Origin: Ilyonectria destructans
Taxonomy: Eukaryota > Ascomycota > Sordariomycetes > Hypocreales > Nectriaceae
DNA length: 64,000 nt
Assembly: GCA_020740775.1 (NCBI GenBank)
Contig: JAHEWK010000013.1
Coordinates: 2,232,001-2,296,000, forward strand
Reading direction: 5' to 3'
Under the pieces are notes generated by a model. It ran no database searches. It saw nothing but the letters and a program-made list of their open reading frames with translations, and was not told the DNA's origin. A program made the translations under genes and the position numbers. Below are positions 23,176 to 35,209 of this stretch, piece by piece. Position 1 is the stretch's first letter; each line of letters starts with the position of its first letter.

Positions 23176-24955
23176 ATGACTTCGCTCGGCGCCTCTTTGA
23201 CGGTGAAGCCTGCAAATGAGGCACTGAAGATTCCACACAGTCGGGACCAGTTGCCTAAGCTGCTTTTCATCAACAATGAGGTAAACACCCCGCATCTCTG
23301 CAGAACGTCCATTTCTAACACTGAATCATGTAGTATGTCGAGTCAAAGAACAGCAAGAAGCTCGAAGTGCACAACCCCAGAGATGATAGCCTGGTAGCAA
23401 ACGATGTCGCCCTTGCTGGTGAGGAAGACGTCAACATCGCGGTGGCTGCTGCGGCGACGGCCTTCAAGAGCTGGCGAAACACCCCCGCCAAGACACGGCG
23501 CGACTGCATGCTTAAACTCGCCGATTTGATCGAAGCCAATGGAAATACCTTTGCTGAATTGACTCGAATTACCCTGGGCGCACCCTTCGGGTCATTCGGT
23601 TCTTTCGAGATCAACCTCGCATGTAAGCTTACCCCACATTCTGAGGCACATTGATCGACAGCTAACAGAGTAAAACACAGGCGAAGGATTCCGGTATTTC
23701 GCTGGATATACAGACAAATTTTCAGGAGAGACGTTTCCCGCTGATGACGGGTTTCTTAAGATTGTGACAAATGAGCCTCTTGGTGTCACCTGTGGCATCG
23801 TGCCGTGGAACGGACCTTTGGGCAACATTGGTGAATTGAATTGAATGTCTTGATTGTCTGTCATTGCGAAAGACCATTGGCAGCGAGATTGACACATCCT
23901 TTTCTATTAAAACTAAGCTAACATATTTCAGGTATGAAGGCTGGGCCTGCTCTTGCCACTGGAAACACGTTCATTCTGAAGCCCTCCGAAAAGACCCCAT
24001 TTGCGGCCTTGGCTCTTGGAACTCTCATCAAGGAGGCCGGTTTCCCTCCTGGTGTCTTCCAGATTTTGTCCGGCGACGGAAGCACTGGAGCACTTCTCGC
24101 CAGCCACATGAAGGTCAACAAGGTCAGCTTTACTGGTTCAACAACCACGGGACGCAAAATCCAAGAGATGTCGGCAAGAAGCAATCTCAAGAGAGTTACT
24201 CTGGAACTTGGTGGCAAGAGTCCAGCTGTTGTTTTTGATGATTGTGACTTTGAGAACGCTGTGGCTTGGTGCGCCAATGCCATCACTGCCAACACCGGTC
24301 AGGTATGTTTCGCAGCTAGCAGAGTGTACGTTCAAGAAGGTATCTACGACAAATTTGTAGCGGCATACAAGGCTGCCATGGAAGACAAGGCCAGCGGAGC
24401 CGGAGATCCTGATGCGGAGACCACCACTCTTGGTCCTCTGGTTGACAAAGCTCAATACGATCGAGTCACGGGTTTTATTGAGCGTGGTAGAAGTCAGGGT
24501 ACCTTGATTGCTGGTGGAGGCCGCATTGGTACTGAGGTATGTGATTCCCAGCTAACGTCGCCGTATGTTCAACCGCTAACTGTTCCTAGGGCTTCTTTAT
24601 TCAGCCAACCGTCTTTGAAGGCGTAGATGCAGATGCCGAGATTTGCCGTAACGAAATCTTTGGGCCTGTTGCGGTCCTGAACAAGTTCAAGACCGAGGAT
24701 GAAATTATCGCCAGGGCCAACGATACCGAGTTTGGCTTGATGGCTGGGGTCTTTACTCAGGATATCAACAAAGCCCTCCGAGTGGCCGCTGACTTTGAGT
24801 CAGGCATGGTGGGCGTAAATTGTATAAGTCTCTGCTTCCTCAATGCTCCATTCGGCGGTACGAAGAGTTCTGGAATCGGAAGAGAGAACGGCATCGAGGC
24901 CATGCGCGCCTATACTGAGAGGAAGACCATTATGGTCAACATGGCGAAACTTTGA
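23176..24955 (+). CDS. NAD(P)-dependent aldehyde dehydrogenase with PTS1 (AKL)
   Basis: Five exons (23176-23280, 23334-23622, 23681-23830, 23932-24536, 24590-24955) give 504 aa. Landmarks occur in order: IVPWNGPLGNIG (oxyanion Asn region), ILKPSEKTP (cofactor Lys), FTGSTTTG, the general base in LELGGKSP near residue 273, the catalytic Cys in GQVCFAASR near 307, EIFGPV and the C-terminal NAPFGGTKSSGIGRE. It oxidises an aldehyde to a carboxylate. The protein ends in AKL, a standard PTS1, so peroxisomal location is likely. Its acid product would be a natural substrate for the neighbouring CoA ligase. Confidence 0.92.
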
Positions 24956-26773
24956 TTGCTCCAGGTAGAAATAGAGCCAATTGAATCTCCCAAGGGTAAC
25001 TCTTGTGGCATACAATATTCAAAATTGATCTCTGGATTCCTGGTCGTGACTGATTAAGAAGTGAAACGGGAGGCAAAGCCCTTTGCCTAGATTCTCCAGT
25101 CAATATCTAAGTAAATGCTTCGTCGTTGTATATAAATACGGTTAAGTAGCATCGCTGTATCGGCCCCGCCTACAGCCTGGAATCTTGGGGACCTCTCTTG
25201 TTCATTATAGGCTGAGGTGAGTGTTGCGGTCTCGCTTCATGGCCTTTCCTGCTTCCATTGGTTGTGCTGGCACGTCCAGTGTGCTAATGTTAGTTACAAG
25301 GTTGGAATGCAGTCATCACGGATTCCCAAGGAGTCGAGGTCGATACCGCTAAATAGTCAACGTCAATTCTTGAACAAATTTGACAAAAAAGGAGCCCAGA
25401 AAAATCAAGACAACCAAAGGTTCGTAGTCTATTGTGGAATTCTGTGCCTTTAAATATGCGAGAGCTCTAGTGTGGCTGTGCGGAGGGTCGACGAATTGAA
25501 AATGAACGGCCAAGACATGGGCGCCCACATGAATTAGGTAGTAATAAAGGTTCCGGTAATTCTTAATGATATTCAGATCTACATCTGCGGCTGACAACCA
25601 TGCCGTGACTGCTATTGCCACGGGTTCCTCTGCGTCAATCATTATCAACCAGGGCAATGCAGGACAAAAGTCAATCTAGAGCTCCCACACATTTCATGGG
25701 TCATCCGTTTAACCATGTGACTATAGACCGGTCGTCGGTGTACCAAATCCACTGCGATACACTGCCGGAACCGCGTATTTTTCTTGAATTAGGGCGGGAA
25801 GCGCACCAATCAAACAGATATTTGGCCCAGGGATAGGCCAGTCGTTTGTTCAAGTCATGAAAGTGCCATTTACTTCGAATTGACCGCTGAAAAGATGCCG
25901 GTAGAATGTCACTTCGACGGCCAGCTCGACGGTTACAACAAAGGCGGGCCTGAAGCCGTCGGGTTGATCATCAAAAGTGCCGTATAGCTACGCTAATAAT
26001 AATTAGTGGATGACAAACCCCGTTGGCGGTCACAAGATAAGACTCCCTGAACGTCACATTATCGCTACCTCCTTCATAAGCTGAAATTATATGGAAGGCC
26101 ATGTACCTTGAGGCTTTTTGTCTTTTAATTGGCCCTGATCCTTGCGTGTACAAACTTGAAACCTTACTACGTAGTACACCCACGAGAGGAATATGTGAGA
26201 AGATCAACCCACTATTGTGGATAATATATGTTTTATTACGTCATGCTTAGGCGGAGGGGCCGATCACGATTAGGCAGCCGAATAACTTGCAGGACTAGTA
26301 TTCAATGAATGCAACCAGTCCAATGAGCCTCGTAAAGCAACTAGTCAGAAAGGTCGGGTTGAGCTCAATGCTTCGGACCTCCGGACAGGGCCATAGCACC
26401 GAACTGGCCTCGTGAGTGGCCAAGTGTGTTGTTCAACACTTGTGTCACCTTTTAGTCGTCAGACAACACTTCCCGTTCGAGTTCATTTACTCAGATTTCA
26501 CCCCGACGTCGGACCGATGCAACAGTGGTCACATAACCGGGATTAAAAGAGGGTACAGCAGACCATGATACGACAGGGAAGGATGAGGGTTGTTGGCCCC
26601 ACGGCTGATCCTAACACTTGCCCCAGCGCGGGGTGAGTCTGGGGTTGATATCTCCGCAAGAACGGAGTATAAAGGCTGGGCAGCCAAGACGGAATTAACT
26701 GTGAGATGTTGCAGATCACCTCTCCCTGTTGCGTCTTTGATTCTCTAAAGCTCTCGGAACACTCCTAGCTATC
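24956..26773. other. Intergenic region with the MFS transporter promoter
   Basis: Short frames near 25.2-25.8 kb show no known protein. Toward the transporter there is a group of CreA-like motifs at 26621-26644 and a TATA-like AGTATAAAGG near 26667-26676, about 100 bp before the ATG. Confidence 0.5.
26621..26644. promoter_or_regulatory. Three CreA-like motifs upstream of the MFS gene
   Basis: CCCCAG (reverse of CTGGGG), GCGGGG and CTGGGG lie within 24 bp and all fit SYGGRG. The group sits about 130 bp before the transporter ATG and suggests glucose repression. Confidence 0.45.
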
Positions 26774-29131
26774 ATGATTAAAGATTCGTCGGCCGACGTT
26801 GCCCAATCGTCTCACGATGAGAAGAATGGGACTGAGGCTCTGAAGCCTGAGTTTGAAGATGCAGCTGGTCACCGCAAATCGGCTGCTCTCAACATTGTTG
26901 AGAACCCCCTGAAGGTAAGCTTCACAACGTCTTGCCCTCCACAATCTCCCCCAATCATATCTAGCATTGATGCTGATCCTCTCGACTACCACAGCGCAGC
27001 TCTCTAGAGCAGACAGTCGCCAATGCCCGCGCTTTTGCCGAGGTTCACGGCATGCCGGAGCACGCTTCTCTCTTCGGCCGGGCTGCTCTCGTCGCCCGTG
27101 ACCCGGCAAGATTTGAGATGCTCACCGAAATTGATGAGCATGAGCGCGGTGCACTCATATACGAGAGGGACCACAAATGGCACGGTCCCTTCATGCTTTG
27201 GTACTCAATTGCCCTTTGTGCCGTCGGAGCCGCCACGCAAGGATGGGATCAGACCGGATCCAACGGAGCCAACCTGTCCTTCCCCAAAGAATTCGGTATT
27301 GATGGTAAAGGTAAAGATGAATGGATTGTTGGAATCGTCAATGCCATCATCTTCTTGACAGCCGGTCTCATGTGAGTATACTACTGGCGCTGATGCCTCC
27401 CCTCCTCCATCGGTGGCTGACCTAGTACATAGTGGTGCTTTCATCGTCGATCCGCTCAACCACTACTTTGGCCGACGAGGCGAGATTTTTATTACCGCTT
27501 GCTGTCTCACTGCCACCCCAATTGGTTCTGCTTTCGCACAATCATGGGAAGGGCTTTTCGCTGCCCGATTCGTCATGGGTATCGGCATCGGCGCAAAGAA
27601 CGCCACGGTCCCCATTTACTCTGCTGAGATGGCCCCGGCTCGGACTCGAGGTGCCCTCGTCATGTTCTGGCAACTTTGGGTTGTGGCTGGTGAGCTACTT
27701 TGATCGTTTCTTCCATGACATTTTGCTGACTCTCGCCTTAGGAATCTTCTTGGGATTCTGTGCGAACGTCATTGTCAAAGACACTGGCGACATCGCTTGG
27801 CGCCTCCAACTCGGTTCGGCGTTCATCCCATCTCTCATCCTCGGCCTTGGTATCTTCTTTTGTCCCGAGTCCCCGCGTTGGCTCATGAAGCACGGCAAGC
27901 ACGCCAAGGGATTCCAATCAATGTGTCGCCTGCGAGCTCACCCCATCATTGCCGCGAGGGACTTCTACTACTCATGGGTTATCTACGAGGAGGAGCTCAA
28001 GCAGGCTCGTGGCGCGGGCTATTTCTCCCGTATGTGGGATTGCTTCGCCGTGCCTAGGATCAGGCGTGCCAACTACGGTGCTTCGACTGTCATGCTTGCT
28101 CAACAGATGTGCGGTATCAACAGTAAGTCGCCTCTTTCTCGTGCAAAGGTCCAGTTCTGACACGTTGCAGTTATTTCTTTCTACAGCTCGACTATTTTCG
28201 AAAATGTTGGCTACACACCTACCCAAGCCTTGTATGCATCGCTCGGATATGGTGCTATTCAAGTCGTGGCTACAATCCCTACCCTGTTCCTCATTGACAC
28301 CAAAGGCCGAAGAACCTTGACATTGATAGTAAGTCGCTTGCTGCAAGTATATTCTCTGGAGATGACTGATCATTAATTCTATATAGACGTTCCCCCTTAT
28401 GTGTATTTTCCTGTTAGCCGCAGGTCTATCTTTGTTGAATGATTCCGGTAGCCGTGGTGCAAAGATTGGACCAGTTGTATTGCAAGTTCGCCGATGTTAT
28501 TGAATGTTGGGCTTGACTAACTCATATCTCCTAGGTTTGTCTACCTATTCACTATCGCCTACTCTTTGGGTGAAGGGCCAGTCGCTTTCCAATACTCTGC
28601 GGAGGTGTTCCCTACCATTCAGCGAGAGCAAGGAATGGCCTGGGCCGTTTGCATCAACAACACTTTCGGTGAGCAATGCAGAACTTAATTCACGGAGACC
28701 TCACTCACAAAATCTTCTTTAGCTGGTATCCTCAGTTTGACGTTCCCTCGAATGAAAACCGTCATGACACCAACTGGAGCTTGTTTGTTGACCCCTGCTA
28801 GAATTTCTTGCGGCCCAATTCGCTAACATTAGCTCTAGTCGGCTTCTATGCTGGACTCAACCTTATCGCCTGGTTTATGATCTTCTGTTTCGTCCGAGAG
28901 ACTAAGCAGCTTACTCTGGAAGAGTTGGACCGTAAGTGAATCTCGCTCGACTCATCTGATGTCATGCTAATATCTATCATAGAGGTCTTCTCGGTTCCAA
29001 CGAAAGATTTCATTTCTTATGAAACGAAGGTGTGGCTTCCTTACTTTGTCAAGCGACATATCTTCCGACAGAACATCGAAAAGCCGCCACCAATCATTGA
29101 GAGGGCTGATGACGCCCAAGACTCGCCTTAA
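26774..29131 (+). CDS. MFS transporter, sugar porter family
   Basis: Ten exons (26774-26914, 26995-27371, 27433-27689, 27742-28122, 28171-28328, 28387-28481, 28535-28668, 28723-28782, 28839-28931, 28983-29131) give 614 aa. Sugar-porter marks are [24 protein letters not shown] near residue 300, [14 protein letters not shown] and the PETKG-equivalent [11 protein letters not shown] at the end of helix 12. A long cytosolic N-terminus precedes the [15 protein letters not shown] segment in the first loop. Intron 6 begins with GCAAGT, a GC-AG intron needed to keep GPVVLFVYLF in frame. It imports a sugar, polyol or similar compound by proton symport; the substrate is unknown. Its position suggests uptake for the cluster. 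Confidence 0.9.
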
Positions 29132-29564
29132 GAGGACATCGGTGGAGGAACACAGCTTCTCGGAGAATACCAACAGCTTTGTCTGAACCCACGTTCTCGA
29201 GGGATCCGGAGTGTCCAAGCACCCGCATGTGCTATCAAGCACTAATGTCAAGCTTAACCTGGCCTGATTCTTTTTCTTTTGAGCTTTATTCAACGTCGTC
29301 AAGAACAATACCCCAAGATAGATTAAATAAAGCGTTCAGATTAAAAATAACATTTTGTCGTCGTCGATGCGTATAAAATCACGAACTAAGCAGTAGCCGC
29401 GTAGACGGAATTGAGACGATCGCAGTTGTTTATAGCTAATATATCTGCTTTTTTAAATGAGGATTCACATTAGGCATTAGAAGATAGCGTATTTTAGTGA
29501 TTAAGATAAAAGGTTCGATTGTCCGCACTCCGGTCTTTACAGTCTCACAAGTAATGGCTACATA
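29132..29564. other. Convergent spacer between MFS and acyl-CoA dehydrogenase genes
   Basis: The two stops face each other across an AT-rich stretch expected to hold both 3' UTRs. No gene is seen. Confidence 0.5.
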
Positions 29565-31101
29565 TTACAGAGTATCTTCTGGCATCATTCTGAACTTCTC
29601 GCCACTAAGTTCCGCAAACTTCTTGGCCTTTCGGTTGTATTCTTGGTGTCTCTCCGTGACCTCTTTACCCTTTTTCATCTCCTCCCGCCCGACTTGGTGC
29701 TTGTGAGCCGCGTCTATAAATGTCAGCAATTATGCATGTGTAGTGAGCAACGAAGTAACTTACCAGGTCCATCAGCTACACGAACAAATCTGGCATATGT
29801 CCAGAGCTGGGGAAGGGGCGTGTGTTGAGTAAGTCCTTGTCCGGCCCATATTTGCATCACCTCGTCGATAATCTCGGTGACCTTGTGAGGGACAAGAACC
29901 TTGCACATGGCGATGCATCGTTTGCCTTCTTTGTTTCCTACTTTGTCCATGGTGTCGGCGGCACTGCATACGATGAGGCGCATAGAGTCGATTTCGAGTC
30001 GCATTTGTGCAATTCTCTCGATATTCGAGTCGAATTCGCCAATCAACTTGCCTCTAGGCATCTTCTTGGGGTCATTGCACCTCATAAGAGCAAGCTCGTA
30101 CGCCCTCTCTGCTTGTCCAATCAACCTATAGCAGTGTTAGAGAGTATCTGAATAAGTCATGCTCAGACGGGACGTACCGCATGCAATGATGAATTCTTCC
30201 ACCACCAAGTCTTCCTTGAGCAATCATGAAAGCCTTTCCAGGGGAAACGATGACATTCTTGGCAGGAACTCGGCAGTTCTCGTAGATGTATTCACCATGG
30301 CCCTCGGGAGCCCAGTCATAGCCCATGATTGACAGATTTCGGACCTGAGTAATGCCAGGCGTGTCGCAAGGAACAATGATCATGGTGTGACGGTTCCACT
30401 TGTTGGGGTCGTCGGGATCGGTTAGACCCATCAAGATGTAAAAAGAGAGGTCTTTGTTCCAGAGGCAGTTTGCGTAGAGCTTTCTGCCGTTGATAACGTA
30501 CTCATCGCCATCACGGGTAATGCGAATTCCAATGTTAGTCGCATCGGAGGCGGCAACGTCGGGCTCGGTCATGCTGTAAGCGGAGGACGCAGTTCCCTCC
30601 ATCAGGGGCTTCAGCCACTGTTCTTTTTGTTCCTTGTTGCAGTACTTGGCGAGCAGTTCGATGTTTCCGGTCTCGGGAGCGTGGCAGTTCATAGTCTTGG
30701 GATCATTAGTCGTGGAATTCCCCTGATTGGGTGGGAACGGATGGATAGCTCACCTGGGCGGCCCAGTAACAGCGACCCATAATCTCAGCACAGCACGAAT
30801 ACTCAAGATTGGTAAGGCCGGGGCTCTCCTCGAAGTGGTCGGATAAGAAGAGGTTGAAGAGACCAAGCGCTTTGGCTCGATCACGGAGCTCATGCATCAA
30901 GGGCGGCGTTGCCCACCTCTTGGCGTCAACCTGTGCAGCCATCACGGGCTCCCGCGGGATGCACTCATTTTCCACCCAGTCATAGACAGCCTGGATCTTC
31001 TCAATGGCAATCGGCCGAAGCTTGGATTTTACCCATTGAGGGAGGTGGCTGAATGCCAGGCCATCGAGGGCGGGATTGTCAACGCTGGAACTGGGCGACA
31101 T
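29565..31101 (-). CDS. Acyl-CoA dehydrogenase
   Basis: Four exons (31101-30754, 30695-30178, 30125-29764, 29713-29565) give 458 aa. The FAD/substrate signature is AYSMTEPDVAASDATNI near residue 155, followed by YVINGRKLY, a beta-domain with MIIVPCDTPGI, and the C-terminal four-helix domain beginning LIGQAERAYELAL. QIWAGQGLTQ precedes a DGP that, after splicing, runs into DAAHKHQVG. The overall form matches the ACAD10/11-like class of fungal acyl-CoA dehydrogenases. It would introduce the 2,3-double bond into an acyl-CoA. No PTS1 is present (ends DTL), so mitochondrial or cytosolic location is possible. Confidence 0.9.
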
Positions 31102-31671
31102 GACGAGGAGCGGGAGAAGTCGACTGAGTCTGTGGAAGATGTTCGTGCAAGATAGAAAAGATGATGAAGGGGGTGGTGGTTGGTGTTTACAAGATGTTGA
31201 TTGCGAACGTGGATAAGAAAGAGCAGGAGTAGAGCAGTGCAAATGAAGGTTAAGGGTATCCAGTACTCAGGACATTTTCTTTTAGCGATTTTAGGGGCAA
31301 TTTACAGCCCCGGGCCATACTGATGGCACCGAGGCTACAGGCGCTGCGGCTGTGGAGAATTAGCCGGGGCAAAACTGGGGCAAATGTCGGGTACCTTTTG
31401 CGGGGGATGCGTCGATGCGGGGAGACGAAATAATGGCAGATCAAGACGGGCTTGATTTGTTGTTCTATTTGGTGTTGCCTTTTTTACACGGGATTAATAT
31501 CTAAATTAATTCACTCGCGCGCCATAGTCGATCGTCTCAGAGAACCATTGAGCGCTAGAGGCTCTGACAGCCGAAGTTCATTAAATCATCCGGCTACAGT
31601 GTCATGGGAAATTTATACCGTTCTGGTGCTAAATACATGATATATTAAACGATTCTGTAAACTCTACTCGT
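31102..31671. promoter_or_regulatory. Promoter of the acyl-CoA dehydrogenase gene / 3' region of the PRISE gene
   Basis: This stretch contains five CreA-like motifs (31308-31422) and one CCGAGG (31329-31334) upstream of the acyl-CoA dehydrogenase. The remainder near 31450-31670 is AT-rich 3' sequence of the PRISE reductase gene. Confidence 0.5.
31308..31422. promoter_or_regulatory. Cluster of CreA-like motifs and one CCGAGG
   Basis: SYGGRG matches occur at 31308-31313 (reverse), 31364-31369, 31375-31380, 31400-31405 and 31417-31422; CCGAGG is at 31329-31334. Five matches in 115 bp is well above what a random stretch should give. Confidence 0.5.
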
Positions 31672-32955
31672 CTAGGGAATAATCTTAACCTTGCGGAACC
31701 GATCAAACGCCGTCCACCATGCTGCCTTTGTGTCCACCTCCTCCTTGGCCACTCCCCACATCTCGTGTACCTGCGACATATCGAGGGGCCTATCAAAGTT
31801 GAACATAGTCATAATGAAGTATGGAAATCCACCAAAGCTTCGCTCGTTTCCTACACGGCCAGTCACCAGGCCGTACTTCTTCTCCACATCCTTCCACTGG
31901 TCAATGTGGTCCGCCAGGTACTGGGTCGGTTGCGGGCCAGACCCACCCGCAGGTGGCGCGACACCCTTGAGACCAAAGTATTCGCAGATAACAGGCCACT
32001 TCTGGCTCCAAGACGAGGCCTTGGAACTGTCTGCGGCGTTGTATCGTTGCCCGCTGGACTTTTCTGGGTGCAGAGAGGCGTAAATGGCAACCTTTGCCAC
32101 GATATCTTGACTGCTGTCATTGCTAAGGATCTTCCAAGACTCCTCAGTGCCTGGAAATTGGACCTCACTGCCCTTGCCATTGATCTCGGCATAGAGGGAA
32201 AGGTAGAGACTCAGAGCCTGCGCTAGGCAGTAGATGTTGTTGTTAGGAACAAAGCCAACAATCACATCGGGTATCACATCGCACCACGTCCAAGCCTTGC
32301 TTTTCGACAGAGCAGCCAACTCATCGCACTGGTTGTAGTAGAACATTTGGGAGGCGTGTGGCTCGGGGATTCTAGGCAGGGACTCCTTCAGAGGAAGGTC
32401 GTTCTTGAATGGGAATTCGTCGATGAGATGTACGCCGTATGCTTTCGTGCCGGTCGGGAGAACGACGAACTTGAGGTTGGGTGCCAGCCCCTCCACAGCT
32501 CGGATGGCCCTCGACAGGAGGTCAACGTTGGTGGAAATCTCCTTGGCTGGATCCGCATCCATGATATATGCTGTTATCTGGTGAATAATTTCTCCGGGAA
32601 AGAAAATCTGATTGTCGCATACCAAAGAAGTAGACATGGGTAACTTTGCTCATGTGCGTCACCTTAGACTTCAGTTCCTCCTCCAACCCCGATTGTCCCT
32701 TGGGCGTCAGAATGTCGATACCGCTAACGATTTGGAGTTTGGAAGAAGAAGGCCATTGTGCTGCCTCCGCTGCCAGAGGTCGGTTGGTGAGCGCTGTGAC
32801 GGATTCAAAGGTGTCCGGAGTGGGGTATCCTTTGAGAATGAGGTTAGTAATGGCCCATCCAGTGATTCCACTGGCGCCTGCGGAAGTGTTAGCCTAATTG
32901 ATGCATCTGGGGATAAGGAAGGCATACCAAACACCAAAGCGTGGTTAGAAGACAT
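31672..32955 (-). CDS. PRISE-type enone reductase (progesterone 5-beta-reductase/iridoid synthase-like SDR)
   Basis: Three exons (32955-32928, 32877-32623, 32570-31672) give 393 aa. Exon 1 ends within the dinucleotide loop, giving LVFGASGITGWA at residues 7-18. The family lysine lies in LPTGTKAYG and the catalytic tyrosine in MFYYNQCDEL, the two residues that replace the usual SDR YxxxK in this family. DVIPDVIVGFVPNN follows, and the C-terminal half shows the usual WPVICEYFGL and FDRFRKVKIIP end. PRISE enzymes reduce activated C=C bonds (enones, enals) with NADPH; fungal members are common but poorly characterised. Here it could saturate an enone before or after BVMO action. Confidence 0.88.
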
Positions 32956-35209
32956 GATTTCAGCGTGTAATTTCAGTACCGGGTTGCAGGTGTTTGGACG
33001 GGATCGCGAAGTAGTGGAAGAAGTTCGGCGGCGCAGCTGGGCGATGGGGATGGATGACAGACAAGAGTCATTAGTACTGTCATGATGGACCCGAACCCCG
33101 CACTCTTAGCTTCCCAAGGGTCCATAGCTAGCTTTACACTTTCGATAATCACGGAAATCGTCAAGCTGGAGAGCTACAGCCGGGAGGTGGGCGGCGGGAG
33201 GCGGCTGAGCTTTGCACGGACGGAAGCCGCTAGCGAGGATGGCACCAGGGACCTGGGATGGGGTATTTTAGCGACCTACTGTGTTGAGTTAGTGCACCGA
33301 AGACCTATTAGGGCTGTGACTTGATGGCATTGGGGTAGGATGTTGTCATGCTGGTGCTTCGACCCGGAGTCTAGCTCAGCAATCATCACTCTTGCAATAA
33401 CACCCGGCTGGAGACGTGTGGATGGAAGAGTTGGAGTTGATGGGGCACAGCCCAATCGTCAAGGGTACCAGACAGCTAGTTTGCCTTATTACCCCACAGA
33501 GCCCCACGCGGAAGACCATGACGACAAGCAGGAAAAGGGGAACCGGTGCCGTGTTCAACCAGGAACCCGTTGCCCGTAGCGTCGCCATCCAACGCTCCGA
33601 CGAGATTTCGTATTGGGAGGGATATGGAATGATTCTGCAGAGTCTGGGGCTCCACATTCTGGAGTTGGCGGTGCTGTTTGGCACTGATTCCCAAATCTGA
33701 GAATAAACATCGCCAACCAACAAGTGACCAGGTTGGTGCCATTGAGTTTTTTGCCAACTATAAAGGTCGTCTGTGGCACCTAATATGGAAATGAGTCTCT
33801 AGATACCATCTCTTGTGACGTGGGACAGATCGACACCGTCACCAGCAGTGTCAGGCGCATTACAAACCCTGAACCCAGCACCTTGACATTCTCTCCAACC
33901 ATGCTTCAAAGCGGAGGTAGGTATTTCGACGAACAAAACCTTTATATCTAACAACTGAAAGCAGTGAAGCACGTTTAAATCACGGTGATGGGAGAGGTAA
34001 GTGTTTAACCTGCGTGGTAGAGGAAATTGGGCACCAATGCATTTTACCACCATGTCTTGTTGCCCACTCCTGGAAATCTTACATGTACCAGCAGCTGACT
34101 GTCGTGAATTGGCCTCCCCCGCACAAGCTACTTAGATGGTGATACCCCTAGAATTTGGAATGCGGAGTATGTACAAGAAGAGTTACTCCTGAGAAATGGT
34201 GGTTGGGGCCCTCCCCTGTCTTGACTGACTAAGACGGCATCAATGTTGAATCAGATGGAGGAGGGTGCATGCTACAGCATTGTAGGGGTGTACGATTTTA
34301 TTATTGAGGTCATCAAAATTCTAACCTGGCGAGTACTCCAATGCATATCGACATGTGTTAGGCTGTTGAAGATGTCAGCCAAGGACCCCATGACATTAAC
34401 TCGTGACGTTTTGTGTGTGATGGAGCTACAAGGCTTGAATTTGTACTTGCGTAAGACAAGCCCAGGCAGACAAGAGCCCAAACATTCTGTTTTTTGTTAC
34501 ACTAGCATGTGTCATGCGTCGATTTGAGCATACCCGAGAGAGCAATGATGAATGCTTGTGCTCTGGAGGCTTTAGTGTCAAGGCTAGAAGACTGCCTGCA
34601 CCACGGTAATTGATACGAGTGCCTGCTTCGATGAACACCCTAAACATCCTCAAGCGCTGGCCCCGGCGGCGTCCAAGACGAACCGACCAATATGGGCAGA
34701 TTTCCACTGCCACCCACGGTGAATCATCGCGACATTGTAGCCATATTGCCAAGTCGGTAAATCTTACCCGCGTGTTATCGCAGTCTAGAGCCACGCCAAG
34801 GGCCTACCACCCCCATGTGTTCCCCCGCACCGTGACGTACAGGCCTTGTAGCGCGCCATGGCCCTCTAAACGGGAAGCCCAGGAAATGTGTATCCCACTC
34901 CAAGATCTCCAGAGCACACGACCCGAGATTCAGACGTCTCGGGTACCAACATGCTCTCTTGCTCCAGGAGGTCTCACTAGCCAGCTTAGCCATCGCTTCT
35001 AATTCCGAGACATGCCATTGATCATGCCATCACTCGTGTCGTGGCCCCCGACTCCACTTTCGCTCCCCTCAGCCTAGCGATCTCGTCGTCTCTTGTGTTT
35101 CTATATGTACCAACGTTTTCCTACTATCCCAAGAGAAGACTTGTTTAACCTTACCTCTCATTGCTAATTCTCCCTCCACATCAATTTCCGGTTTATCATC
35201 GACGTCAGA
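32956..35209. other. Divergent intergenic region between PRISE and second BVMO genes
   Basis: Frames on both strands between 33.1 and 35.0 kb show no recognisable protein. The stretch contains CCCCGCA strings (reverse of TGCGGGG) near 33094, 34117 and 34822 that could be CreA-like sites for the flanking genes. Confidence 0.45.
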
